Positions 46,681 to 57,289 of a DNA stretch of 64,000 bases are shown in pieces. The stretch is from Armillaria gallica (lineage: Eukaryota > Basidiomycota > Agaricomycetes > Agaricales > Physalacriaceae). Numbering within the stretch: the stretch's first letter is position 1; each line of letters begins with the position of its first letter. The translations under genes and the position numbers were made by a program. The stretch covers positions 1,798,001 to 1,862,000 of the forward strand of contig JBANDB010000016.1 of NCBI GenBank assembly GCA_037576215.1. The letters are read 5' to 3'. The notes under the pieces were generated by a model, which was not told the DNA's origin, did no database searches, and worked only from the letters and a program-made list of their open reading frames with translations.

Positions 46681-48685
46681 AGTGACACTGGCAGCCCAAG
46701 TACTAATGTCAAACTAATATCTAATGATCACTAAATCCTAACTTTCTCTCTCCATTCTACTTCTGTGTATAACAATTTATATTAAATCCTCCAAAGATTC
46801 AGCTATTCAAGAGCATCCAGTAAGTACTCTTTCATTGTCTCATTGAGCTTCAAGGTCATTGTTAATCATAACACTTGTCATGACATCTCTCTGAGAGCCT
46901 GATTGAGTCTGGTCACTTGAATGTGATGCAAAGTGAAGTGATGATATAACACTTCCCTCACATGCATCATCTGGGTGAGCACGACCAGCAGCAATACGTT
47001 CAAAAAGGAGTGTCGTAGCAATGCCCTGCAAATAAAATATTTCATACATATCAACTTGAAAAGAAAGTGAGATAAACTTACTCGTGCAACTCCAGCTATA
47101 GGATCTGAATAATATGCCATCTCATTGTCTGCAGCAAAGGATCCAATATACACAATTAGAGATATAGAGTAGAGTGCTGAGGACTCTATCAAAGCTTTAA
47201 TGATGTGGTAATAGGCTCCTCTCTTGTTTTCTACTTGTTGAATGTTCCTTCTTGTAATAGAACATATGCAGTATATAATGAGCAAGGTGCACCATAATGT
47301 TGTAGCCAGAATAAAAGATGCATAAAGTGTTGCATTGCGTTGTATCTGTGACTCAGATTCATCACTGAGTTCACTGGTGTACCGCCGATGTACATCAATA
47401 ATTTTAAACACTGTAAAACTTGAGCATGGAAGTATACAAAGAGAGATATATTGTTGCACCAGTACCAGCAGCCAAACAAAGAGTAGGAAAGAGCACAATT
47501 TTCCAGCACTGTCCCCAGACCATTCAGCAACGCCAAATCTAAATCTTGGTTAGACTCAATAAACTTTTCTTACAGCCACACATACTAGAGTAGAGTCTGC
47601 AAGGACAGTACAAATACCACTAATGACCCCTGACCCTAGTGTTGCTACTGTATGGCCTGCATTAGCAAACTCTTGCCATATAGACCAAAAGTTTATTCCT
47701 TGGTTAATGAATCCAGAACACATATATGCCCAATCAAAGGAAAAACTGATAAGAGTTAGAAGATAGAGGAAAATAATAACAGCAAAGATAGCTCTTGAAT
47801 TGGACTGAGATTTGCTAGTTGCTGAAGAATTTCAATTCAAGAAACACAGAAGACAAGGTCTCTTACAAATATTCCACAAAGTCACAGCAATAACACCAGT
47901 GTATATGCCTATATGCACAGTGTCATGTCTAGGATGAGACCTAAATATCACCAGGAGTCAAAAAGAACATACACACCATGCAATAGTGAGCCAAGAATCT
48001 TTGAATTCAATACAAGGTCAAGAACATGATATATAAATGCTATATCATCAGCAGTAAGATCTGCTGGGATTTCCATATAGTGAGTAGACATCAATGTCCA
48101 CTGAAGCCTGCTGATAATGTATACAGAGGAAGAGAGTGGAATCAACTTAAATGTGAGGATGATATAGGTTGCACTCCTCATTATATAGTTATACAGCATC
48201 AAGGGCATCAGCATTACAAAAATAACAGGGCAGATGATGGCTCTTCTGAGAATATCACATCACCACTTGTGTACTGTAGTGAAGAGAGCATTATTTGTTG
48301 ACATCTATTTATATGGTGCCCTGAATTGGCCCTGAATCTAGGTTCAGATAGAGACATAAAAGCATCTAAAGAAGTACTGACCTGTACTGACATCATGTTT
48401 CCAAAGGGAGATCTCAAAGCAAAGTTCCAGAACTCAGGATTAAGCTAATCCACACCAAATCCATGCTCCATGGCCCCTTGTAATTGCCAAGCAATTGAAT
48501 TTGCTAATGATCCATTACATTAGCATTTATATTTGGAAAGACTTTCCCATAACCTCTTAGACCAATATACCAATGCACTGCATCTCCTTACAGACTATGA
48601 CTCCCTCATATTAACAGGTCTGTATCATCATCTATCTATGAGATACTAACTCCTCATGCATCATCATTATTCCATAACCTCAAAG
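46500..48685. other. CpG-desert block 2
   Basis: By eye there are only about eight CpGs in roughly 2.2 kb, and none between about 47,540 and 48,685. CpGs return sharply at 48,688. The block carries membrane-protein paralog 4 and replaces the position that F-box A' and the APC15 pseudogene occupy in the other duplication copy. Confidence 0.85.
46840..48091 (-). pseudogene. Seven-helix membrane protein, paralog 4, with a nonsense codon
   Basis: The start at 48,091 (MSTHYMEIPADLTADD) and the family exons follow in order: IYTGVIAVTLWNI, ADSTL at the exon end, IWRC-stop-MVWGQCW, LWCTLLIIYCI, ESSALYSISLIVY, and GIATTLLFERIAAGRAHPDD, with the stop at 46,840. The invariant Trp after IWRC is TGA instead of TGG, so translation would end in the fourth exon. 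The tail is also short. All splice sites look usable. It is therefore a young pseudogene (or a sequencing error). The whole gene is CpG-depleted like paralog 3. Confidence 0.75.
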
Positions 48686-48689
48686 GACG

Positions 48690-49589
48690 GATTCTGAAGG
48701 TATTTAGGCAACCAGAGATTTGCAAAACAAATACCATGCTCAAAGAATGCCTCGGAATGGAGTCAATGGGCTCCAGTCAGTTCAATGGCATCATATCGTT
48801 CCAATTCATAACAGTGAGAATGCCCAAGGGGTCAAACTTTTGCGGGCATAGATGGAGAATATCACTGATTTTTAAAAACGGGTCTGAGCATCAGGGACTA
48901 GGCAAATATGCTCGATGCATCAGGTCGCAGCAGAGACGGTAGAGCGACGCTAATAATATACACCTCAGGGCAAAGCTTGAGGCCTCGGGGTAATCGCAAC
49001 CAGAAGAATGTCAGAAATGACAATCATGCACGCATAGGCACAACCAATAACAGTGGAGCGTTGACCCAAGATCAAAATATATGAGTGCGACTACAGCACC
49101 GCTGTATCAGGCTCGTCTACCAATGGTAGAGGTATCAGTCTAATGCGACGAAAACTTCCAGGCCCGAACTCCTGGCGAGGAAGTAGTCCGCAGCCACCAA
49201 AGTTTCGAATTGGACGGTCATCCGGGCAATCTGCGATCTATCCATCAAAGTAACCGCTCTCAGGGCGGTCACCAATGCCTTGCAGCACACAGAAGCTATT
49301 CAACAGGCGAGAGTTTAGACCCAGGCAAACCCTGTGTATGCGAGTATTCAATGGGAGAAAAGGAAAGAACCTGCGAGCCAGCATCTAAGTTGATCTGAGT
49401 CGAGATGGAACTTGAAAAATTCATCCGGACAGGGGCTATTCCCGCGATGTGTTGGCCGAGGTCTGGCGTACGACGGTATTAATGTGGCCTCGCGCTGCCG
49501 GGGCTGAATGTCTTAAATCTGCGGCCAAACTCGTTCAGGGGTTGACCAGAAGCTATGTTATTACTTGCCTTAGACAGACATATTTATGC
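48690..49589. other. Intergenic region, unrecognised
   Basis: CpG frequency returns to normal. A weak tRNA-like fold lies near 49,108-49,175 (TCTACC/GGTAGA and CCAGG/CCTGG hairpins) but it does not form a complete cloverleaf. An open frame at 49,210-49,398 is unrecognised. Confidence 0.3.
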
Positions 49590-50210
49590 GATCCAAATAT
49601 ATGCATCATCGAACCACGTAAATATAGGCTGCGAAATGCGAGCTCGCAGCGCGGGCGCCATATCAGTATCTTGATTATGTTATATCCACGGTTGAGCCTT
49701 CTTGCTGGTACTGGCTGGTAAGAGTGCGGACGGCAACGGTGGTCCGAAGATGTCGAGCGATGTCAACACGCCTTGGGCGAACAACACGTTCTCTATGACG
49801 CCTGAATCAGCGGTGCTGACGATGGGCACAACGAAAGGATCAGAGAATGTGTGATCGAAGGAGGCGAATTTGGTGGAGTTGATTCCGGCGGAGCTTGTGA
49901 CGCGCTCGGGGGTGAGTTCGGTGGGAAGGAGGTTCTTCAACTGTTGGGGTATGTGCCATCAGGGTGAAGGATATGACTGGGAAGAGATCGTACAGGTGGA
50001 TGCGATGCTGAGTTGATTGAGGTCAGCTGGGTATGGCAAAGGGGAAGGGACGACATACTCGACAAGGTTGGTGACAGCAAGCTTGCCGGACTTCGTTCAA
50101 CCGTGGCAGGGTAAAAAGGATCCTCTGGACGTGTCTATCTTGGAGGTAATTGTAGGTAGTATCGGGCGAGTAACTTTGAGTCTGGATGCAAACGGTCAGC
50201 AATGATGACA
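49590..50210 (-). pseudogene. Relic of the small secreted-protein family (copy 4)
   Basis: The reverse strand reads KNLLPTELTPERVTSSAGI, then FASFDHTFSDPFVVPIVS and TADSGVIENVLFAQGVLTSLD, then diverges before the C-terminal LGI/TGL signature. Flanking sequence at 49,590-49,720 also matches 57,000-57,130, so gene and surroundings were duplicated together with 57,290-58,068. The N-terminal exons are not intact. Confidence 0.7.
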
Positions 50211-51564
50211 GTGAGAAGTCGCAGCTGCATACCTCTTACCTGCGAGCTTCATGTCGAGGCAAAACTACCCCTTCCTATCCCCATGAGTTGGGCTGGCTTT
50301 CCTGCGGCGGAAGGTCTACCCCACTCACGCATCCCATCCGTCCTGTGCGGTAGTCCATGACGTCAAGGACTTGCTCGCCGAAAAACGATCAAAAACCAGC
50401 CTCGGGCGGGAGGGTCGGTGCATTCCCCGCACGCATCCTGATGAGGCTTGAACGTAACGTTGAACCCTTGAAATTTGAAAGTTGAGGCGTACGCGTAAGG
50501 ATTGATGATGTTTTAGAGTAAGTCGAATGGACTCACCAGACGGATGCTGAATTGATACACGTCTGTGAGCTTAGTAATGCATCGGCGAACGATAATGTCG
50601 TCCCAACTCGTGAGATACCGAGGGGGCGTCAATCTCAGAAAAAAGGGCAGGTATTGGGTATTGCAGAGATTCTATCTTGGGAGATATGAACAGACTGAAG
50701 AAGAAAGAGAATCAGCAAACATACAAGGGAAGAAAATATCACAAAGCCGACCCAGCATACGCACACGCCCTCGCGAAGCACCCACCCAAAACGGGCAGAG
50801 CGGGTTGCATATCGATGATAACAATTGCTACTTAACGGACTTTTATCTGAGTTCGAAATGCCTCTCCTAGACCGGCCAGCCATCTGTGCCGTTGACTGTA
50901 CAAGATCGCCGTGGCACTCTTATCACGCGACACCTGCCTTGGCATGAAGTACATTCACTGTGGTATTCTTGAATGTTGATGCTAACGACGGATTTGTATT
51001 AGGTCTCTATATGTATCGTGTCTGGCTACCTCGATAATCGGCTAACGCGCTGTTGGACATTGTATCGTTGAAGTCTTGGAGGTTGGCGGGCGTGGAACGG
51101 TTTCAGGATGAGCGACAATTGGTCGATTACGAGGTTATGACAGGAGCTCGGTAAATGTAAGGTGAGCGCATCATCTAACTCGTCTTCCACGTAGCTCATT
51201 CGTTGTTCTAGGTCTGCTGAATACAGCTCAGCATCGTTGTCGATGTAGTCGTCGCGGATACAGTGGTTGATTGGGAGGCGGCAACTCTCGCATTTAGGCA
51301 GATTCGTTCTAGCGGAGCGTAGTGTAGTGTGAGAGAGTAGTCTGTGGATGTCGTCAGTGCTTGTGTGATAGCGAAGGGCTCGGTCAGGACGGGACACGAT
51401 CAAACCTTACTTTCTTTCGCATACACAACCAAGACGAATGTGGAAGCACCATCCACAACCGACCACAAGGGCGACAAGAGAGGAAAACTAGGTTTGAAGG
51501 CAGGCTTGAGTCGATGAGAGTCAGTCACTGCCGAGACGAGGGTCGGTGCACGCAACGCCCAATA
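50211..51564. other. Intergenic region with one unassigned open frame
   Basis: A minus-strand frame of 125 codons (51,026-51,403) has a CxxC...C pattern (KCESCRLPINHC) and an acidic middle. It could be an exon of an unknown gene. The rest holds nothing recognised; a TGACGTCA palindrome is at 50,358-50,365. Confidence 0.35.
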
Positions 51565-52070
51565 AAACATGGCATCAGGATGAGATACGGGATTCATCTC
51601 AGTACACATGCACCTTGACGTTGAGTAGCCAAGACTACTGGCTGCGGCCGCTTCTCTGCCTTCATGCTGAAAGACGACTTTGTATTCCTGCTGCGCGACC
51701 GAACGGGTGGGACACTTGGCTTGTTCATCGTCAGACGATATCTCGATAATTTTGGAGACGGCAGGAGAGTCCTTAGCTGTTGAAAGGCAACTATGAGCGA
51801 TTTTACCTAACATAGGAACAGTACAGTGCGCGCACCTTTCCCCGTGTTCTTCCGACAGGAGACCTTGAGGGAGTTTTCGCCTTTAGGCTTGAGGTGGGCG
51901 AGCTCGAGGCTTTGTGCTTCCTTGGTTCCTTGGTGTAGCTTCTTTGTTCTTGATACTGGCGGTACCGCTGCTGGTCTTGTCTAAAGGACGCGTTAACTGA
52001 TAGAGCAACGCAAAGGCATGTACGAAAGAGCTCACGTCTTATGAGAACACTTCAATGCGGCAGCTTGTCG
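51565..52070 (-). pseudogene. Dead partial copy of the SIM-protein gene
   Basis: Matches exons 1-3 of the gene at 43,361-44,200, including the motif KIIEISSDDE. The start codon has become ACG, the Trp codon of exon 1 is TGA, and exon 4 is missing. Confidence 0.8.
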
Positions 52071-53880
52071 TCGGAATCCGTAGTGATACTCGAGGCATCG
52101 CAAAGAAGAACGAGGTACTAACAGTCAACCTCGCGCGCGGCGCAGTAGGATCTTGGCAGTGCTGCCGCGGTGCGGGCCTGCGGCTCATTTCGGCTAAGCA
52201 CCGGAGCCGTATGCTTTCACCGCAGCTGCACCCACCAAGGGAAGTATGTCGAAGGTCTCTCAATATAGTATATTGACGGCTTGTTTTTCTTCTTGACCTT
52301 CTTTCTACAATACGGAGGAGCGGTGCACGCAGCATCTATCAAGCCGATACAAACCGTGCCGCGGGAATAGCAAGATGCCGAGCCAGTGGCTGACTCCGCT
52401 TCGAACCTTGCACCCACAGAGATCCCCTCGTACTTTTACGTGCATCTCTGTTTTCGCTGTGCGTATATCAGATGCCACTTTATAACTGCGAGGATGCCGC
52501 GTTGTCTCGGCATTAACACTCTCTTATTTCGTCTTGGATACACTCATCATCTTGCTAGTAGCCTCAGGAAGGATCACAAATGCAAGAGACAATCGGTGAC
52601 GGCCATCCTAGGCATCTATCAACATTCACCCTGTCTTTTGTCTTTCCCATTGTCTTGTCTCAGCACCTAGTTTATTTCCTGCCTTTTAAAGGCCCCACTT
52701 AGCGACAGAAAACCATCCTGGTTATTGTCGCGTTGCATCTTCTGGAGGACTTGAAAGCGTCGTGAGTCATAATATCGTCCACGTATGTTCTGGAGACCTT
52801 ACTCACTGCTCAGTAATACAGAAATGGGAGTTGAACGCCTCTCCTTCGACGCCTTGGGAGACATCTTTACGGGAGTTCGTGAGGCCATTGACCCCCAAGG
52901 AGAACATCACACTATTATACTGCTTGCTTCCGTCACTTCCGTCTGCTCGACATGGCGCTATACCGCGTTGGCATACCCCAAGCTATGGTCCTACATCTAC
53001 ATCCAATGCTGAGCAGATCGGACACATCTAGTTCAGCGGAAGCTCAGCAAAACCTTCTTTCCATATACATTCAACGCTCCAGAACTCGTCCGTTGTCTAT
53101 CACGATCCGCAATAACAGGTTCGTGTACGACTTGAAGTACAGCCATCAGCTTCCCTTTACCCCGAGCATATACGCTCTGCTACGCGCCAACGTATGTCGA
53201 TGGGATCGACTGGATATCATGGGATGCCATGCCCAGCCGCATCACATGCACCGTCTACTCTCCTCCCTTCCTTGCAGCGAAACGGGCATGCTGAAGAGTC
53301 TCAAACTCATGCACAATGCCTCTGCCTCGACTCTTCCCAGCTTGCTTGAATGTAAAAAGGCGGCTGTCTTGCATACCCTCCACATTCAAATGTGTACGGT
53401 GCTTCCGATTTAATGTTCCCGCTTCGTCAAAGACCTCATATTGGAAGGCTATACAAGTCCAGATCATCCAGCTGGTGGCGGTGGAATGTCGTGCATCTTA
53501 CCGTTCTTCAACGTCGAGAGGCTGGTGCTCATTCCCGTAGCGACAATCAAGACTCGTGATACTATCGAAGTGGCAAAGATAACGTCCCTCACGCTATGCA
53601 TTTCCATCCTTTCTCTGGCTTCATTCGGATCATATCTACATGAGCTATCCCTCCCCTGCCTCCATTCGTTTGCTCTAATGTACCTGGGAGCGTACATTGG
53701 CAATGCCGTCGACCACAATCTTGTCGTCCCATTCATTCGTAGATGCGCCTCATCTTCGGCAAACTCCCTCTTCGGCCTCTAGGACTAGCTGAAATTCTTA
53801 CACCGCTGCGGGAGCTCCAACATTTGACCGTTCTTGAGCCAACGGTTTCATTGCTGAGCGCCTACTACCCCATCTCGGAG
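51565..53880. repeat. Direct duplication block, copy 2
   Basis: Second copy of the SIM plus F-box block at 43,685-46,062, same orientation, 7.9 kb away. Both genes in this copy are broken. Confidence 0.8.
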
Positions 53881-54087
53881 GCGTTCCTGCTAAATTTCCA
53901 TCATGCCCATTTCCTTCCGAGCCTTGCCTCAGTTGATTTGCAGCTACATAGCGCATCACCTGTGGAACGGTCAATGATTAATGGGATAGTCAAGGAATGC
54001 ACTCTTCGTACCCTTGACGCAGGCGAGGCGTTCTTTTTGAGGAGAAGGGTGATTCCTTATTTTGAACAGGAAGCGGTCCGCCTGTAA
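52824..54087 (+). pseudogene. F-box-like gene B'', several lesions
   Basis: Starts with MGVERLSFDALGDIFTGVRE but shifts frame near 53,010. Reading continues in a second frame (LSITIRNNRFVYDLKYS) to a TAA at about 53,410, where the sister copy has CAA. A 16-bp deletion near 53,757 shifts the frame again. The C-terminus (SLLSAYYPISEAFLLNFHH to FFLRRRVIPYFEQEAVRL) is then intact and shows what the 45-kb copy has lost. Confidence 0.88.
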
Positions 54088-54898
54088 TATGCGATGGAGT
54101 TTCTTATTGCACATCGACAAATCTTTTGCATCTACTTATCATACTTAATATAAGCTACTTTAACACTGACTTGTTTTGGTCAATCTGCGAGCGCGGAAAG
54201 CATACCTTTGAGACCTTGGAGTTTCAGGTTATCGTGGGGTCGTCTCTTGCAACAGATGGCAGCCCGACAATCGGTTACATTGATAGTTGGTAGGCGGCCA
54301 AGCCTCATTAGTCTCGAGTCCTACGCAGACTGATCAGAATATAGATCCCCAAATCTCTTGACAGGCAAGCAGTCGAGGTTTGAGATAAAGAGTCTGATCG
54401 TATTTAGACATGCCTTATATACCCATCTGGAAAATAAGGTTTGGACACGAGGGGGGTTCAAGAGGGTTGAAGTTGTTCGATCATGTCTCTCTCTTCATGA
54501 GTCGGCCACTCCTTCCCTAGCCAACGAGACGAGAGCGCTCATTCATCATTGCCTAGATTAATTTCTTGGAACTCCTGTTGAACATTGACAACGTTGAAGA
54601 GCCACTGTCAATTTATACGCTCAAGTCCAACAAGGATCCGACCAATAATTCCTTCCACCGCCTCTTGTTGTTATCATCGCATTTCGTACTGTTCCCGACG
54701 GTCATCCTGGTCCTCTCTGCATATCGTTTCTCTTCTAGAAGCCCTGCTTAGCGACAAGCAAACATCTTGGTTGCCGTCGCATTGCGTCTTTTTGGTTGCT
54801 TTTTGGTATCGGGAGCAAGGAGAACTTGAAAGCTTCGTGAGTCATAATCTCTGCGCCTATTTCCTGCGCGGCTAACTCACTGTCCGGAAGTGCGGAAG
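54088..54898. other. Spacer between F-box B'' and A'
   Basis: Matches 17,006-17,715 in reverse complement. Presumably contains the A' promoter and a 5' UTR intron (TTC|GTGAGTCATAATCTC near 54,836). Confidence 0.55.
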
Positions 54899-56170
54899 AT
54901 GGGAGTTGAACTTCTCTCCTTCGATGTTCTAGGGGACATTTTCGCAGAGATTTGCGAGGCCACGGACCCCAAGGGAGAGCAGCACGTTATTCTGTGCCTT
55001 TCCTCTGTCTGTTCGGCATGGCGCAAAGCTGCGTTGGCATATCCTATGCTATGGTCCAACATCCACCTACGTTTGTTGAACGTTCTCATACCAGCAGAAC
55101 CGACGGAACAGCTTCTAGCTATCTACATTGAGCGATCTAGAACTGCCCCATTGTCCATCACAATTCGCAACACTTCGCACAATACCGGTCACCAAATTCC
55201 TTTTACTCCTAGCATATATGCCCTCTTGCATGCCAACGCTCACCGATGGCAAAAGCTCAATATCGCCGGCTCTTTCGTCGCTCCCTTTCACCTCTATCGC
55301 TTGCTTTCTCCGGCTTCTCGCAACATGGGCATGTTACAGAGTTTGAAGTGTGTCACAAGGTCATCCGAGAGAGGCCTTCAAATTGACGGGCTATTCGAGT
55401 TACACAAAGCCCCAAATCTCCGTACTCTTCATTTTAACATGCAGTCATTGCTGGAAAATCCAGGTTACGGTTACCGTAGGCCGACGCCGTATCCTACAGT
55501 GAAAGACATGATATTGGAACCTGGCATACGCCTTGACCTTGCAGTTAACGGGCTTACATGTCTGAGGCCTTTCCCGAATCTCGAGAGACTCGTGATGGTT
55601 CCATCATCGGTAAACCACGGCAATAGCATCATTCAGATACTGAATCTCACCTCCCTCACATTATGCATCTCGCAGGCATCCCAGAAATTTTTCGGCACAC
55701 ATCTCTGTGTGCTACGTCTTCCTTCCCTCCGCTCCTTGGTCATCATAGGTGTGGATGCCTGGCCTGTAGTAGAGCATCAGTCCATTGCGGCATTCACTCA
55801 TACATGCTGCTCGTCGCTTCAGGATTTCATCATCGACAAGATCCCCCTTCGCTCGCAAGGTTTGATAGAAATCCTTAATCCGTTGCAAGGGCTCCGGCAT
55901 TTGACCGTCTGTGAGCCTACGGTATCGCTGCTGAGGGCTTACTACCCTATCTCACAACAGTTTGCGCAAAAATTGCTCGATGATAGTGCTTTTCTTCCGA
56001 AGCTTGCATCGGTAGATATTCATTTGCATGCGCAATCGACGGTCGAACGGTCATTGATCGATGAGGTAGTGGAACGGCGTGCTTTACACAAGTTAGACTC
56101 TTGTGAAGCTTATGCCATGAAAAGAAAGATGACTCCGCAGTTTGAACTGGAGGAGGGATTCTGTTATTAA
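54899..56170 (+). CDS. F-box-like protein A'
   Basis: Intact paralog of the gene at 15,719-17,005, 423 residues from the ATG at 54,899. F-box-like domain: LSFDVLGDIFAEIC and LSSVCSAWRKAALAYPMLWS. The leucine-rich region follows the same layout, with most changes conservative. It ends MTPQFELEEGFCY, slightly shorter than the sister gene. Probable SCF ubiquitin-ligase adaptor with unknown target. Because the open frame survived while three B-type copies in the window broke, A and A' are likely both expressed. Confidence 0.85.
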   Translation: MGVELLSFDVLGDIFAEICEATDPKGEQHVILCLSSVCSAWRKAALAYPMLWSNIHLRLLNVLIPAEPTEQLLAIYIERSRTAPLSITIRNTSHNTGHQIPFTPSIYALLHANAHRWQKLNIAGSFVAPFHLYRLLSPASRNMGMLQSLKCVTRSSERGLQIDGLFELHKAPNLRTLHFNMQSLLENPGYGYRRPTPYPTVKDMILEPGIRLDLAVNGLTCLRPFPNLERLVMVPSSVNHGNSIIQILNLTSLTLCISQASQKFFGTHLCVLRLPSLRSLVIIGVDAWPVVEHQSIAAFTHTCCSSLQDFIIDKIPLRSQGLIEILNPLQGLRHLTVCEPTVSLLRAYYPISQQFAQKLLDDSAFLPKLASVDIHLHAQSTVERSLIDEVVERRALHKLDSCEAYAMKRKMTPQFELEEGFCY

Positions 56171-56515
56171 AACATTTCTGACGGCAACAGCTTATGCTAC
56201 CTTATTGTAGTCGGGCCATATAGTGTAAACCGTTGTACATTTGATCATACTATTGTACAGTGCTCGTTCATGTATTCTAATATTGGCATATAAGTATCTG
56301 ATAAGTATTTCAAGGCATCGACGACGAGCCAAGAGAGACCGAGGTATCAAATAAAGTCGAGCCTTTTATGTACGAGTTAACGTGCAACGGTTAAGAGTGA
56401 CAAGGGTTGTCAGGCTACCGTCAAAGTATTTTGTTGACCTCCATCATGATATTCTTCAAAGCTTTCCAGCACGCTTGCAGTGACACTCGCTGCCGCCAGC
56501 TATCACGACACCCAC

Positions 56516-56810
56516 TAAAAATGAGTGTGCGGCGTCGATATCGTCAGGAATATCCATGTCCAGGTCTTGCTCCTCTTCCTATTCCTCCTCTTCGCCTTCC
56601 ATTACAGAGGGGGCCCACCAGAGATAGCAGAATCTCCTTAGTCGTCTTCTGGACTGGCTTCATCTGCCTTTCTATTCCTTCACTACAGTGACCAACGAGA
56701 AAGCAGCAACACCTTTACCTCTTGCTTCTCTTCTTGCTGCGTCCTGAAGCGTCTAATGGGCACGATGGTCTTGAAACTACGGATACGGATGTTATGATCC
56801 TGGAATGAGT
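56516..56810 (-). pseudogene. APC15-like pseudogene (exons 2-3)
   Basis: The reverse strand matches exon 2, intron 2 and exon 3 of the gene at 14,792-15,402 but has no exon 1. In-frame stops occur in exon 3 (GAC-TAA where the gene has GAT-GAA, and a TAG in the Glu run), and much of the acidic tail is deleted. Confidence 0.85.
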
Positions 56811-56815
56811 GTGCT

Positions 56816-57289
56816 ATAACTTGTAACCAAGTCCTCGTATGCTCAGATGTAAAAATATCAACACCTATTCTTTTTGGTATTTGAATGGAAACACACACTG
56901 CCTTTAAATATGTCATATAATTGGGGCTAATACACCATTACACGAACTATGAATGTTGCAGGTACTGATATGATCTTGTTATGGTGTGCCTAAGCTATAA
57001 TCGGACCACGTAAATTCATACAAAATGCGAGCTGGCAGCGCAACCACCGGGGGAGCTCTTTACATACATACCATATCTGTATCTCGATTAAGCTCTATCG
57101 CGGTTGAGTCTCTTGCCAGTACTAGCTAGTAAACAGTTACACGAAATGATGAAACTCTTAAGGCAAAGAATCAGAATGCGTAGCCAAGATGTTTCAGGTG
57201 ACCACACAAGTTGCGGAACATTTATCTCTCAGACAAGGTACACAAACTAAGAATCTCTCGAGCAGCCAAAAAAAACTTGAACAACATTC
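56816..57289. other. Spacer upstream of the secreted-protein 3' end
   Basis: No gene. 57,000-57,130 matches 49,590-49,720 (GGACCACGTAAAT... region), showing that the duplication extends past the gene. Confidence 0.5.

Larger units (their letters stand above)
52730..56815. repeat. Right arm of the 4-kb inverted segmental duplication
   Basis: Mirror image of 15,025-19,110: F-box B'' and A' on the plus strand, then the APC15 pseudogene on the minus strand, with matching spacers. Arm lengths are nearly equal, so few large insertions or deletions have occurred since the duplication. Confidence 0.85.

Noticed and set aside
25470..48685. Classical RIP as the cause of the CpG deserts
   Set aside because: RIP in ascomycetes favours CpA and destroys reading frames. 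Here the loss is of CpG and frames survive, so CpG methylation and slow deamination fit better.
49108..49175. Possible tRNA
   Set aside because: Two hairpins resemble D and T arms, but the T loop is one base too long, the anticodon stem does not pair and the acceptor is poor.
51026..51403. Zinc-finger gene from the CxxC frame
   Set aside because: Only three cysteines in one short frame, no second pair, no linked exons; left as unassigned.
54890..54898. GTG start three codons before the F-box A' ATG
   Set aside because: GTG is not a normal start in fungal nuclear genes, and the sister gene starts at the corresponding ATG.
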